DNA of 64,000 nucleotides from Pachyseris speciosa (Eukaryota; Cnidaria; Anthozoa; Scleractinia; Pachyseridae): NCBI GenBank assembly GCA_016490735.1, contig JAEMWC010000015.1, positions 573,501 to 637,500 of the forward strand, read 5' to 3'. Shown piece by piece: positions 27,901 to 34,740 of this stretch (position 1 is its first letter; each line of letters starts with the position of its first letter). The notes under the pieces were generated by a model. It saw only the letters and a program-made list of their open reading frames with translations, ran no database searches and was not told where the DNA came from. The position numbers and the translations under genes were made by a program.

Positions 27901-29756
27901 TAGAGTTCACGAAAATCGACTGCGAGTTGAAAGCACCGAACTTGATAAAACGCACTCCACTTCAAACCTTGATCTACTGCTGGCACGGGTGCAGTGTGTC
28001 AGTTTCCTGGGATATTTTTTTAGTACGCTGAAGTGCAGGTGCAAACTTGGAGGGTACCACTACTGAGAAACCCAATCGGGCCACCTTAAATCTCTTTACA
28101 CTGTACTTCTTACATTTTCCATGGCATACTCGGCAAAACTTCCTCTGGAGCTAATTGATCTTTCAATGGTCCGTGTTCCTAAATCCACCTGTACAACAAT
28201 GTGCTAAAGAAAAAAAGTAGTGATGGTAATTTATGGTCTTCAGCTGAAGTGGATTTTGAAGGACTTCGAAGTTGAGGAGCTTAACCGAGTTTTGAGGATG
28301 AGAGTGAGGAGGTAGATTTCTGGCGTGGTAAATGAACGAAAGATGCGATTTATTCAACACTCTCTCACACAAACTTGGAAAAAGGAATTCCGATATCACC
28401 TACCTGGAGACGAACCTATGAAGGTCAAAAGACGAAATAAAATAAAATAAAATAAAACAAGAGCAAAATGTTTCGCACAATGTCGCACATTTTGTACTAG
28501 TTGTAAATTATTATGTGCAAACCAACGCAAATCTACCTTCCAGAATGAACATCATGTTAGCTGGCATAAGATTGAAAACAGATTGTATGCACTAACCGTG
28601 CCCCAGGTGTTTATGAACTGGAAATAAGAATCCTCGTCATACTTAGTCGGTAAAAGACACACAGCATTAGAAAAGTCCTCTGTAACAGGAAACTTCTCGA
28701 CTTTAGCCGACTCTACTTTGTAACGAGCCTGGCCCTTATTGCAAACTTTCTTGTGTTGATAAAAGACGTAGTGAAATGTCGACGTCATTTCATACATTCT
28801 CTTGTACGCTGCCATAGGGAGAGGAAGTAAACAAACAAATGGAATGAATGTATGGATGGATGATGGATGGAAGGAAGAGAAAAATTAAATCCACCCCAAG
28901 ATTATTTAGCATATGTTCGTCATTAAGTAGTACAATTTTTCTTCTTGTTTAGTTTGCAAGTAACATGGTGGACAATTTTTGGATAAAACCTGACTTTGCT
29001 CTTTCCTTTACAACTTGCATCGCTCAAAGCTGGATTTATTTAAAACAATAAAAATATGAAAAAAATATAAACACTTGGCTTGCGATACAGAAATCTGTCA
29101 TATCATGAGATGATGGATGAAACAGCAAACACACAAAATATTTTTGGTACTCACCTACACTGGCAGAGAAGGCGAATTCAAATAACAGTCCCTCGTAACC
29201 AGCTTAAAAAAAAATAAAAAAGGAAAATGCGTTATATACATCAAAGTAACCGAAGTTAGGTTACACATGTTTACTGTCATGAACTTCCTAACTGAGCTTA
29301 TCCATGAATTACAACATCTATCATCGTCACTACCACCTGCACCACCACGACCATCACCATTACCACCATTATCCTTATTGTCATCGCCAAGGTCATCGCC
29401 CTTCATCGTCATCATTCTTAGTATTAGCTTTAGTGTTGGCAGTTCTTACCTTCGGCTTTCACATCAACCTCGAGTTTTTCCTTGTAACTCTTGGTTCCTG
29501 ACACAACCTCTTTTGACGTTAGGCTTTTGCAGCTACTGCGTTGTTCATAAATGAGGGGCTTGTAGTTGTTATAGTCCAGTTCAACGATTTTTCTGAGAGC
29601 AAGCAGTCCTGGGTCTATTCCTCCATGTGAAAGATCTCCACCGTCAGGGTTCCCTTTCAAAAGATCATAACCGACGCCCACGAAATTGGAACCCTTTGGT
29701 TTAGCCACAGAGACAACCACCGAGATACCAAGAAGAAGAAAAACGAACTGCTGCAC
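566..29756 (-). CDS. Gene A: secreted MACPF-ApeC-TSP1-trefoil-CTLD mosaic protein, 13 coding exons (locus span)
   Basis: Exons in transcript order: 29756-29450, 29202-29155, 28808-28597, 28203-28114, 27287-26948, 23869-23576, 23156-22782, 18406-18257, 16628-16491, 11280-10864, 10662-10252, 9213-9076, 987-566. All junctions have AG acceptors and GT donors. Phases chain without a break to a TGA stop at 566, giving about 1,113 residues. Approximate domain positions: signal peptide 1-20, MACPF 25-332, ApeC 333-555, TSP1 556-605, trefoil 606-651, CTLD1 652-790, CTLD2 791-927, trefoil 928-973, CTLD3 974-1113. MACPF proteins assemble membrane pores, ApeC domains are known in apextrin-like immune proteins, and CTLD, TSP1 and trefoil are extracellular binding modules. 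A defence or cytolytic role is inferred. The expected start codon reads GTG instead of ATG, so the first exon or start is uncertain. Expression is not known. Confidence 0.82.
1349..1525 (-). repeat. 3' long terminal repeat of BEL/Pao element
   Basis: The segment matches 6805-6973 plus 5782-5805 across its length, including the motif at 1351-1371 and the shared end cgaca. On the minus strand it starts TGTCG. It is preceded at about 1526-1537 by a purine run (ggggggaag on the minus strand) that fits a polypurine tract. The LTR is short, about 177 bp. No matching target-site duplication was found beside the two LTRs. Confidence 0.65.
1526..5781 (-). pseudogene. Decayed BEL/Pao retrotransposon gag-pol
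   Basis: On the minus strand, a tRNA primer-binding site (TGGTGCCGAGACCCGGG) lies beside the 5' LTR at about 5764-5780. Next come a gag-like region (about 5671-4798), a CCHC zinc knuckle (about 4540-4430), an aspartyl protease with DSCSQ in place of the usual DSGSQ (about 4230), a reverse transcriptase with YVDD (2981-3589), an RNase H-like DSP..ALWW segment (about 2200) and a BEL/Pao linker with NPADI (about 2040). Several frameshifts and stops break the frame. No integrase core was found between 1900 and 1526, so the 3' part appears deleted. This is a dead element inside an intron of gene A. Confidence 0.8.
5782..6973 (-). repeat. 5' LTR of BEL/Pao element, split by a LINE insertion
   Basis: LTR sequence occupies 5782-5805 and 6805-6973. 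Together these parts match the 177-bp 3' LTR. The interruption is flanked by the 9-base direct repeat aacttcgtt (5797-5805 and 6805-6813), which occurs once in the uninterrupted LTR. On the minus strand the LTR begins TGTCGAAAAC at 6973. Confidence 0.65.
5806..6804 (+). mobile_element. 5'-truncated LINE 3' end inserted in the LTR
   Basis: About 1 kb lies between 9-base target duplications and ends in a short A-rich tail (tgtataaaaa). A LINE C-terminal coding piece reads across about 5925-5995 ([17 protein letters not shown]). After an interruption, a CxxC...HxxxxC zinc-finger-like tail is encoded from 6188 ([18 protein letters not shown]). The stretch between (about 5990-6185) has TATA-like and AATAAA-like motifs and may be a solo LTR inserted in the LINE. 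Its borders are not resolved. Confidence 0.6.
7285..7800 (+). repeat. Dispersed repeat, also at 14390-14490, 15460-15650 and 38600-39075
   Basis: The copies share signature blocks such as ctcgcgccactttctcgacc and ggtcagaataattgctttgg. They are non-coding and diverged. The copy at 38600-39075 is the matching position in gene B, so this copy predates the duplication. Class and orientation are unknown. Confidence 0.6.
7812..7873. repeat. (AAT)n microsatellite, 5' side of LINE fragment
   Basis: Uninterrupted AAT units directly border the 5' end of the LINE fragment. A second AAT array borders its 3' end at 8758-8806. Confidence 0.95.
7874..8757 (+). mobile_element. 5'-truncated LINE with endonuclease-like C-terminus (R2/R4-Dong type)
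   Basis: An open frame from about 7884 to the TAA at 8655-8657 encodes about 257 residues. It has a CCHC-type zinc finger ([18 protein letters not shown], about 8090-8143) followed by a restriction-like endonuclease signature (PDIVVV then [10 protein letters not shown], about 8345-8410). This matches the C-terminus of LINEs in the R2/R4/NeSL group. The reverse transcriptase is absent. A 100-bp 3' UTR runs into AAT repeats. The frame is intact, but a 5'-truncated copy is unlikely to be functional. Confidence 0.7.
8758..8806. repeat. (AAT)n microsatellite, 3' side of LINE fragment
   Basis: AAT units continue straight from the LINE 3' UTR. With the matching array at 7812 they suggest insertion into, or priming from, a TAA repeat. 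Confidence 0.95.
9076..9213 (-). CDS. Gene A exon 12: trefoil (P-type) domain
   Basis: The exon is 138 bp, phase 1 in and phase 1 out. The acceptor is at 9215-9214 (AG) and the donor GTGA at 9075. It encodes a complete trefoil domain with six cysteines, including the paired CC in GCCFDSS and a closing WCFFPS. Trefoil domains occur in secreted mucosal and glycan-binding proteins. It is closely similar to exon 9 (16491-16628). The matching exon is deleted from gene B. Confidence 0.88.
9214..10251 (-). other. Gene A intron 11
   Basis: The part from about 9500 to 10120 aligns with gene B at 39120-39720, so it is ancestral. The trefoil-proximal part (9214-9680) also resembles 16640-17400. A short pyrimidine-rich stretch at about 9525-9550 corresponds to the site of the large CCTT expansion in that other copy. 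A short AAAT/ATTA-rich tract lies at 10175-10210. No gene is seen. Confidence 0.5.
10252..10662 (-). CDS. Gene A exon 11: C-type lectin domain 2
   Basis: The exon is 411 bp, with acceptor CAG at 10665-10663 and donor GTAGGT at 10251. It enters and leaves in phase 1. It is a complete CTLD with the GAWIGL core and an EPN motif (YGEPNN), the mannose-type triplet in characterised lectins. The usual WND calcium motif reads WKD here and WHD in gene B, so calcium and sugar binding may be altered. Reading through the donor meets a stop at 10226, so a shorter isoform ending here is possible. Confidence 0.88.
10864..11280 (-). CDS. Gene A exon 10: C-type lectin domain 1
   Basis: The exon is 417 bp, phase 1 in and out, with the acceptor after a long T tract (11281-11295) and donor GTAAGA at 10863. 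It encodes a complete CTLD with the GAWIGI core, an NPD triplet (GNPDN) at the sugar-specificity position and an intact WND. NPD is neither the EPN nor the QPD standard, so its ligand cannot be predicted. It is about 88% identical to the gene B exon. Confidence 0.88.
11928..12215 (-). mobile_element. LINE C-terminal coding remnant
   Basis: A 95-residue minus-strand frame contains [17 protein letters not shown] and [15 protein letters not shown], typical of the extreme C-terminus of CR1/Jockey-like LINE reverse transcriptases (the YNTR block and the final TFKK helix). It is 5'-truncated and no catalytic region is present. Confidence 0.6.
13266..13445 (+). pseudogene. Myb/SANT-like domain fragment
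   Basis: A plus-strand frame reads a basic stretch, then [16 protein letters not shown], the first helix pattern of a Myb/SANT-like domain. Such domains accompany PIF/Harbinger transposases. The frame loses similarity after about 40 residues, and no start or splice pattern is convincing. It is probably transposon-derived. Confidence 0.3.
13620..13884 (+). mobile_element. LINE 3' tail with (AAAT)n
   Basis: A 3' UTR-like stretch ends in tatgtagccaaa and an AAAT array (13807-13884). The paralogous segment at 17783-17803 has no insertion, and the junctions share aaatc. This supports a clean LINE-type insertion after the local duplication. Confidence 0.6.
14390..15650 (+). repeat. Composite of dispersed repeats
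   Basis: 14390-14490 and 15460-15650 match the repeat at 7285-7800. Between them, about 14811-15420 matches 55330-56170 in inverted orientation. That matching element includes a short frame with [20 protein letters not shown] that is also seen on the other copy. It is a multi-copy element of unknown class. Confidence 0.5.
15657..15742. repeat. Hairpin-forming inverted repeat
   Basis: The arms gtgtttcaccaggggttcca and tggaacccctgatgaaacac flank a loop of about 40 bases that is itself partly palindromic. There is no coding content. It is a likely foldback element remnant. Confidence 0.6.
16491..16628 (-). CDS. Gene A exon 9: trefoil (P-type) domain
   Basis: The exon is 138 bp, phase 1 on both sides, with acceptor AG at 16630-16629 and donor GTGA at 16490. 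It is a six-cysteine trefoil domain with [11 protein letters not shown] and GCCFDSS and has no frame damage. It lies between TSP1 and CTLD1 and is a near copy of exon 12. Flanking intron on both sides is also duplicated (16430-17420 resembles 9000-9680), so the exon arose by local duplication. Gene B has no such exon. Confidence 0.87.
16629..18256 (-). other. Gene A intron 8
   Basis: The intron contains the long CCTT/CTTT tract. 17420-17520 repeats 11500-11640, and 17755-18240 repeats 13570-14390. A small GC-richer stretch at 17530-17600 (ccgggttaccccggctagcc) looks like a minor insertion. No gene is seen. Confidence 0.5.
16932..17352. repeat. 421-bp (CCTT)n/(CTTT)n microsatellite
   Basis: CCTT units with interspersed CTTT run to about 17270 and are followed by pure CTTT to 17352. 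In the gene A transcript it reads as (GGAA)n/(GAAA)n. The two related sites (about 9525-9550 and 39165-39185) carry only about 20-30 bases of pyrimidine tract, so this copy has expanded. Long ORFs through it are artefacts. Confidence 0.97.
18257..18406 (-). CDS. Gene A exon 8: thrombospondin type-1 repeat
   Basis: The exon is 150 bp, phase 1 in and out, with acceptor CAG at 18409-18407 and donor GTAGGT at 18256. It encodes a 50-residue TSP1 repeat with [10 protein letters not shown], the basic SRTRTC strand, and further cysteines ending in CC. TSP1 repeats bind glycosaminoglycans and matrix, and here the module links ApeC to the lectin part. Gene B carries the same exon with three changed residues near the end. 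Confidence 0.92.
20774..20830. repeat. (ATT)n microsatellite
   Basis: Uninterrupted ATT units. The poly-Ile and poly-Leu frames reading through it are artefacts. Confidence 0.95.
21570..21970. repeat. Dispersed element with inverted repeat
   Basis: Arms at about 21869-21905 and 21929-21965 (attcggtctgtaatcatac and its complement) form a stem. The preceding 300 bp are GC-richer than the surroundings. It is probably a non-autonomous DNA element. Confidence 0.5.
22079..22297. mobile_element. Short TIR element (MITE-like)
   Basis: The ends are complementary: ggctccgtccacactaatac at the left and its near-perfect reverse complement at the right. The interior carries repeated ccgttttc/gaaaacgg motifs. 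There is no coding capacity. The gtgtggac motif family recurs near 52195. Confidence 0.65.
22677..22743. repeat. (CTAC)n microsatellite
   Basis: About 16 CTAC units end about 40 bases downstream (in transcript sense) of the ApeC second-exon donor. Gene B lacks it. Confidence 0.95.
22782..23156 (-). CDS. Gene A exon 7: ApeC domain, second half
   Basis: The exon is 375 bp, phase 1 in and out, with acceptor CAG at 23159-23157 and donor GTAAGG at 22781. It encodes the C-terminal half of an ApeC (apextrin C-terminal) domain with a YCCRSDG block, LCQKV, the WNCDD turn, an RGD-containing [11 protein letters not shown] stretch and a closing YCYYSP. ApeC domains of amphioxus apextrin-like proteins bind bacterial cell-wall components. 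The same ligand class is possible here but unproven. It is about 90% or more identical to the gene B exon. Confidence 0.9.
23157..23575 (-). other. Gene A intron 6
   Basis: 419 bp aligned along its length with gene B 45506-45947. No features beyond the splice signals. Confidence 0.7.
23576..23869 (-). CDS. Gene A exon 6: ApeC domain, first half
   Basis: The exon is 294 bp, phase 1 in and out, with acceptor TAG at 23872-23870 and donor GTATGT at 23575. It begins at the ApeC-typical WPLGTYGLP block, then [14 protein letters not shown], a central FCMK strand and [10 protein letters not shown]. Gene B has a 21-bp (7-residue) insertion just before the last cysteine. The split into two phase-1 exons is identical in both genes. 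Confidence 0.9.
25210..26255 (+). pseudogene. Decayed copy of an unrecognised protein-coding repeat
   Basis: Collinear plus-strand pieces in different frames read: a charged stretch with [20 protein letters not shown] (about 25240-25310), KFKENLLRC...KNRSVYQSV (about 25430-25550), [17 protein letters not shown] (about 25675), [19 protein letters not shown] (about 25820-25880) and [18 protein letters not shown] (about 26125-26190). At least three frameshifts or stops separate them. I do not know the family. The blocks look like a conserved globular protein that is multicopy in cnidarian genomes, perhaps transposon-linked, but that is an impression and not a database result. Confidence 0.45.
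26550..26735. repeat. Foldback (long inverted repeat) element
   Basis: Two arms of about 80-90 bp are complementary over nearly their whole length. The outer part reads gcaatagaccacaagtttc and the inner part cgaagaattcgtaaatcac. The loop is about 15 bp. No coding content. Confidence 0.75.
26948..27287 (-). CDS. Gene A exon 5: MACPF domain, C-terminal part
   Basis: The exon is 340 bp, phase 0 in and phase 1 out, with acceptor CAG at 27290-27288 and donor GTAAGT at 26947. It encodes the last third of a MACPF domain: an amphipathic strand-rich stretch, the GGxP-like region represented by [15 protein letters not shown], and a closing helix ([12 protein letters not shown]). This exon ends the pore-forming unit and sets the phase-1 register used by all later modules. 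It is about 89% identical to gene B. Confidence 0.88.
27288..28113 (-). other. Gene A intron 4
   Basis: About 27600-27815 holds a dispersed repeat (gattggctacccgcgaggtc, gatggcgggatattggc) also found at 34415-34740. The rest aligns with the gene B intron (51130-51847). A poly-pyrimidine acceptor precedes exon 5. Confidence 0.55.
28114..28203 (-). CDS. Gene A exon 4: MACPF signature, second half
   Basis: The exon is 90 bp, phase 0 in and out, with acceptor TAG at 28206-28204 and donor GTAAGA at 28113. It begins [12 protein letters not shown], which completes the MACPF family signature started in exon 3 (WGT|H...). The family consensus is Y/W-G-T-H followed by hydrophobic residues and G. The signature is intact here. 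Confidence 0.9.
28204..28596 (-). other. Gene A intron 3
   Basis: 393 bp with a short AAAAT-type tract at 28433-28457. It corresponds to the 6.2-kb transposon-rich intron 51938-58180 of gene B. No other features. Confidence 0.6.
28597..28808 (-). CDS. Gene A exon 3: MACPF domain, central part
   Basis: The exon is 212 bp, phase 1 in and phase 0 out, with acceptor CAG at 28811-28809 and donor GTTAGT at 28596. It covers the central sheet of the MACPF fold. A FHYVFYQH strand, a lysine-rich KVESAKVEK stretch and a tyrosine-rich segment lead to FINTWGT, the first half of the MACPF signature. It differs from gene B in only a handful of residues. Confidence 0.9.
29155..29202 (-). CDS. Gene A exon 2: MACPF micro-exon
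   Basis: This 48-bp micro-exon is phase 1 in and out, with acceptor AAG at 29205-29203 after a T-rich tract and donor GTGAGT at 29154. It encodes [15 protein letters not shown]. The encoded hydrophobic stretch fits between the N-terminal segment and the central MACPF sheet. Its size and borders match gene B 58784-58831. It is too short to be found as an ORF. Confidence 0.85.
   Translation of the reverse strand: MVTRDCYLNSPSLPV
29450..29756 (-). CDS. Gene A exon 1: signal peptide and MACPF N-terminus, ATG replaced by GTG
   Basis: The sequence equivalent to the gene B start region encodes a hydrophobic signal peptide ([17 protein letters not shown]), then [17 protein letters not shown], a typical MACPF N-terminal block. 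It ends with donor GTAAGA at 29449, phase 1. The codon matching the ATG of gene B is GTG at 29756-29754. No other in-frame ATG lies upstream before the AG-ended pyrimidine tract at about 29779. Either translation starts in an upstream exon, a non-AUG start is used, or this copy is translationally impaired. There is also no in-frame ATG within this exon. Confidence 0.75.
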
Positions 29757-31735
29757 GGGTGACCTGTGATTCTTTACTAAAAGAAAAAATAAAATAAACT
29801 GAACAAAACAAAACAAAAATAATTTATTGCTTCCATGCGAGAATTTATCGTTGGCGCGCTTCAATTACCTGAACAGTTTGGTAACACGTAAAACCTAAAG
29901 TGTAGAAAGAAACTTTTTTTCTCTGATGATGCATAACCGCTCATCTCTCTCGACACGAGATGCTATTGGTTTAATAAGAAGAGTGCATGATGTACATGTT
30001 CCTAACTAACTGTTATTTTGGTGGACATGGCTCGCAATAGTGGTATTTTGAAGTTTGATAATTTGTGAACTTTCTGTAATGATACAGATGATCTCTTCTC
30101 TTTGGATCCTTCTTAAAACGAATGCGAAGACTTTAAAATTTTTCAATCTCGGATGTTAGATTATTAAGAGTATCGAACCCTGCTGTGAACTGCGTTGGAA
30201 ATTCCGGGAGAAAAGACTTTCGAGTGACATATTTACTGTCGATCAAAATTCAACATAACTGAGCCCAAAAATATAGTATTTCAAAGTCGGTCATAACCTC
30301 AGATTTTTGCCATAATTTTTACCGCGTTTTCCTGCCAACCAAGATAGCCTTGGAAACATATGCATAATTGGAACCTTTGTGGTTGCAATCGTCCTTTAGA
30401 GCCAATTAAAAAACGGCTATAACATGATGATTAAGCAAAGCACTTTTTAACAAGAGTCTACAATTAGCCCAAACTCGGGCCTGCAAAAGTACAGGGTGTA
30501 TCCTTAATTTGGCGGAAAACAAAAGAAAAAAGAGAAGTCTGTTTTTCTTTCGGACGCAATGCGCTTATCATGATGTTCCAATCTATTTGTTTGTACCAAA
30601 TATTCATAGACCCTGTCAACGCATATCCACTCAAAATTGCCGAACTACTTTACAGCTGAACCATTGATAACAATAATAACACTTGTACATAAAATCAGAA
30701 AAAGAGAACAAAAATCCACGCGGAAGTTGCCCCTTCAGGACTTGAACCTGGGTTATCTGCAACCGAGGCGTTGATAATGACCGGTTATGAGGTGAAAATA
30801 GTTTATTTATTTTAAAATGACTAATCACATTGTTTACATCGATGGATATTCAATTTCTGCTAAGTATTTGAGAAAGAAAACACTTATCGAAAAGTTTAGG
30901 ATTCGAGGCAAGGTTAGAGAAACCTCCGAAATTACTCATCGAAGCATCTCTTGCAGAAAAAAAAATGAAAAAGGACTAAAGGTGAACTTTGAAAACATTT
31001 TTCGACCTTCCGTGCAGTGCTGCACAGAAGGTCACTCAACTGCACCGAAGGTCACTTAAGTCACGTGCGCGACACGTGAAGATAACTGACCTTCTGTTAA
31101 GCCCTTCTGTGCAGTGGCGCGTGTTGGACACGTCCGCTGACCAACTCGTGACACGAAGACGGAAAATAATAAGAATATAATAACAAGAAACAGAGCCGAA
31201 TCCTAAACTCGTCGCCTTCGGCCCGAGTAATTACTCTTCTTTCAGGGCCCAGCTCGATTAACGTTAGCTTTGATTCCAGTTTAATCAATGTTTAATAGAG
31301 ATATTTCCAAAAACTGTCGTTTGGTGTTAATTTCTGTTCTCGCAATATTTCCATTTCGCATAAATGCAGACCATTTTTCTCAATTTTAGTCCGCCTGTTA
31401 TGGTCGGTGAGCTAAAAAGTGTTAAAGTTAAGACTACGTAACGCGACAGGCACACGCGTGGAGCTTGAACAACGTGGACGACGAACAAGTGCAGAAGCAC
31501 ATGCACGTGCGAGGATGAATTCCTACGCTCCACGAACGAAACTACTTATAAGAAATCAGAGAGGTCCATCGTCAAAAACGTTAGAAATTTTCTAAACATG
31601 ACGTAAACCGATTTTTGGAACATACTGCTAAAATTTTCGTGGCGTTCGAAAATACGTTTCTTCAACGTCACTGAGTTGGTGCAAATTTTAAGGCAAAGTA
31701 GTAATGAAGTAAATGCCGTCGCTCACTTGAAGAAA

Positions 31736-31975
31736 CAGCTGAGCAAAATGCCCTGCGAGGCAGTTAGCTCAGCCCTTTACTCTCGTGTGCGATGAGGTTG
31801 TCGTGAAATTTTCGCCTCGCGAGGCCGTGAGGAAAATATCAAACGTGTTTGATATTGACCTCACGGCCTCGAGAGGCGAATTTTGTACCAAAATTTAGCC
31901 GCACACGAGAGGAAACGGCTGAGCCGATCTGCCTCGCGAGGCATTTTGCTCAGCTGTTTCCTCACGTGTGCGGCG
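31736..31975. repeat. Long inverted repeat, present in both duplicates
   Basis: The outer arms gctgagcaaaatgcc...cgaggc and its complement, plus inner arms centred on tcaaacgtgtttgatattga, make a nested palindrome of about 240 bp. The same structure is at 61440-61675. It is probably a TIR or foldback element inserted before the segmental duplication. Confidence 0.7.
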
Positions 31976-33062
31976 GCATTTAACGATACCAAGAATTAAG
32001 TCGCGCCTAACTTCACTTCAATTTTTTTCAACCACTTACCTGTTATAAAACTGATCCTCAACAGTTTTAAAAGATCAACAACAATTAGTGTTTAATAAAA
32101 TACGTGAAAGTGCAGAGATGGTGACAAGGAACTCTGCTATTGGCTGTTACTGATGTCGCTTGTCGGTAATTGGTTGCAGTGAACCATGTCATGCTCACAT
32201 GCTGCATTACAAATCATTCTTAGCTGATTTCTTGTCAAGTTATATGATCACTCAAAACATAACTGACAACGAAAATAAAGCTAAGTAAACAAATTAATTC
32301 AAGTATAATATTGAAATTCTTGAAGGTGGATGCTACACACCAGTCAAATAAACATTAGACGAGTTCAAAACACCTTTTGAAACAAAGACTGCACAAGTAA
32401 AAGATTGAAAGATGTGTCAGAATGTTTCGTCCGTATTAGATAATAGCAAAAAATATGTCTTTTAAGACACCTTCCGTTTAGTAAGGGGCTTCTATTATTG
32501 CGGCATTGGATGCCGCGGTAATTAATTGTGGCACGCATGAATTTTATGAGACAAACGGAGAGAGAAAAAGAGAGAACTAGAGAGAATGACGCCGCACGTA
32601 CAATGTAGAGGAACGCTGAACATGTTAAAGGTTAAATTTTCTTCGAAATGCTATCTTAAAACAATTTTGTATAATACAGAAAAAAAAAAAAAACGTGCAT
32701 TCTGGTAAGTTAAAAACAATTTTTAAATTGTTATTTTAAAACATAACTGTATGGAAATTTGTTGAGACCACATACAGGTGTGTAAACACTCTCCCAACCA
32801 TCCTGTTTATCAAAATTTTCTCGTTATTCTTGACTTCCTGTCACACAATTTATGGAAACACGGAAAGCTTTTTACGTGATTTCTTAAATTCTGATATAAT
32901 CATCAAATGTACCAGCAAAAGAAAATTAAATAAATCGGCGGAATATTCCGTCGGGATAATATAATTACCCACTCACGTCTTACAGGTAGATGCTGCAACT
33001 AAGTACGGACGCTGTAAGAGAACTGGATCGAGGACGAAATGACGTAAAAAGCTCACAAGAGT

Positions 33063-33185
33063 AAGAATGCAGTGTGTGTAAACCCGGCTGATTTAGTATG
33101 CAGCACGGGAATTTTGAGCTTTCAGACTCTCAAACTCGTGTTTTGCATACTTAATAATCTGCATTCACACACTGCAATTTTAAAC
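33063..33185. repeat. Inverted repeat specific to the gene A flank
   Basis: The arms are about 33066-33115 and 33128-33180 (aatgcagtgtgtgtaaa against tctgcattcacacactgca, and tagtatgcagcacg against cgtgttttgcatact). They fall where the homology with the gene B flank breaks (about 33010 to 33690). Confidence 0.5.
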
Positions 33186-33975
33186 CAGTGCGCATATGAC
33201 GTCATTTTATCTTGGATCCAGCTCTCCGAGGCCTAAACGGTCAGTTACGCACGTGAGTAATGGCGGACCGTTAAATTAAAAAGTTGCACTCAAAGTAAAC
33301 AGTCTTCTACTTGAAATTAAAGCTTGAAATTTCGCGAGTCGGGTGTTAAGCAAACACACTTTCGAAATTTGAAGAAAAAAGACAAGTGATTTTCTGATCG
33401 TAGTAGCACTTTAACTTTGGCTCTCTCAAAACATTTTTTCTCCCTGCTAAACTTGAAAACATTCGCATAGACACTTCTCTTAAGATATTGGTTATTAAGT
33501 TTTCATGTACGTGACATGTTTCTCGGAAGCAATCCAGATGTCACGCAAAAATTCTAAATTCAAACTGCTCAATTTTAAAAACAAGGCATGCTACCGAGCT
33601 TAAAACAGGCCTGCAGACATCTCTTTAAAATGTCTTTTACCTGATGAAATGAAGGTGAAACCTCAATAGTTTAAGTTTAGTTTATTCTGACGTTACGTGA
33701 AAACCAAGCTATTTCTCCTTCGTCCATACCTGTTCTATGATAAGGAAATAAAAGAAACCGAAAACGGAAAAGCTCTGCGTTTTTACAAAGTGTTTCGTGT
33801 AACAAATAAGATTGAATTGTTTACCTGTGTTCAAGATATACTGCTTCAATTGCGTGATAGATGTCTGTTACGATGGCAAAGTCAGCTAACAAGTCGTCTC
33901 TTAGAATATTCATCAACGTAATTGTAACTGTGAATGATATATGAAATGAATCATACATGAACTGCGGAAATGAAA

Positions 33976-34261
33976 TCAAATGAAGAATGATCCTCGCAGT
34001 TATGAACGCAATTTATGCAATTGCGGAAAGAAGCCTGAAAAAAATTTAGGACTTCAACCCCGTTGAAGTCCTAAATTTTTTTCAGGCTTCTTTCCGCAAT
34101 TGCATAAATTGCGTTCATAACTGCCGCAGCGAGGATCATTCTTCATTTGGTAATTGTAACTGCTCAACATTTTCCAACTCGTTCAACTTGCATAATGTGG
34201 TTGAACTATCTTGGAACTAGATTTTGGTCCAAAGGACTTTTAAGTGAAGAAAAAAAAAAAA

Positions 34262-34292
<31 letters not shown>

Positions 34293-34416
34293 AAATTGCT
34301 TTCATACTCTCAAACGTTCTTTACAAACCGTAGCTGGAACCTAATATAGGTACCTTACAGTTTGAAGTCAATCTTTATTTTCAAGGAAATCTTTAAAATA
34401 TGAATTTGTCTTATTG
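33976..34416. repeat. Near-perfect 170-bp palindrome plus A-rich tract
   Basis: 33979-34058 and 34062-34150 are complementary over about 80 bp around a short central loop. This is the strongest hairpin in the window. It contains gaacgcaatttatgcaattg and ctgaaaaaaatttaggactt. An A/CAA-rich tract lies at 34249-34292. No coding content. Confidence 0.75.
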
Positions 34417-34740
34417 TATGACAGGCTCTTTCAGCGCGGGGTCAAGATGAATCAATTCTCCTGCTGTGATTGGCTACCCGCGAGGTCAAGATGGAGCCAT
34501 CTTGACCGCTCGGGATAGCCCGTTCGTCCCGCGTTTTACTATCTTTTAATTGCGTCCTTTGAGTCATATAATAAATCCTTTATTGTCTACGCCTGTTCGG
34601 TCTAGATGGCGGGATATTGGCCTCGTTCTTTTTTTGCGTGTTTATGTTCGTCTCGGTCCATAAACAAGCAAAAAAGGAACTTGGCCAATATCCCGCCATC
34701 TTGACCTCACGCTTGGCCAATAACCCATATTTATTATAGC
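34415..34740. mobile_element. Palindromic non-autonomous element
   Basis: It shares about 215 bp with 27600-27815. At its far end it carries the complement of its own gatggcgggatattggc block (ccaatatcccgccatcttgac), giving an inverted-repeat structure. Two copies in the window indicate a dispersed element. No coding capacity. Confidence 0.55.

Larger units (their letters stand above)
29757..33975. other. Upstream flank of gene A, homologous to the upstream flank of gene B
   Basis: This aligns with 59540-64000 through about 33010 and again near 33690-33850. A pyrimidine tract ending ttttag just before the start region (29790-29779) looks like a splice acceptor, so a 5' UTR exon probably lies upstream, but I cannot place it. 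Contents include a short repeat with cttccgtgcagtg/cttctgtgcagtg motifs (31005-31120), a large inverted repeat (31736-31975) and a smaller one (33063-33185). No gene is recognised. Confidence 0.5.

Noticed and set aside
30817..31059. Plus-strand frame upstream of gene A, also present upstream of gene B (60451-60774), as a conserved small gene
   Set aside because: In the first 63 codons every one of the seven base differences I counted between copies changes the amino acid, and none is silent. The end runs into a repeat. This fits neutral drift of duplicated non-coding DNA.
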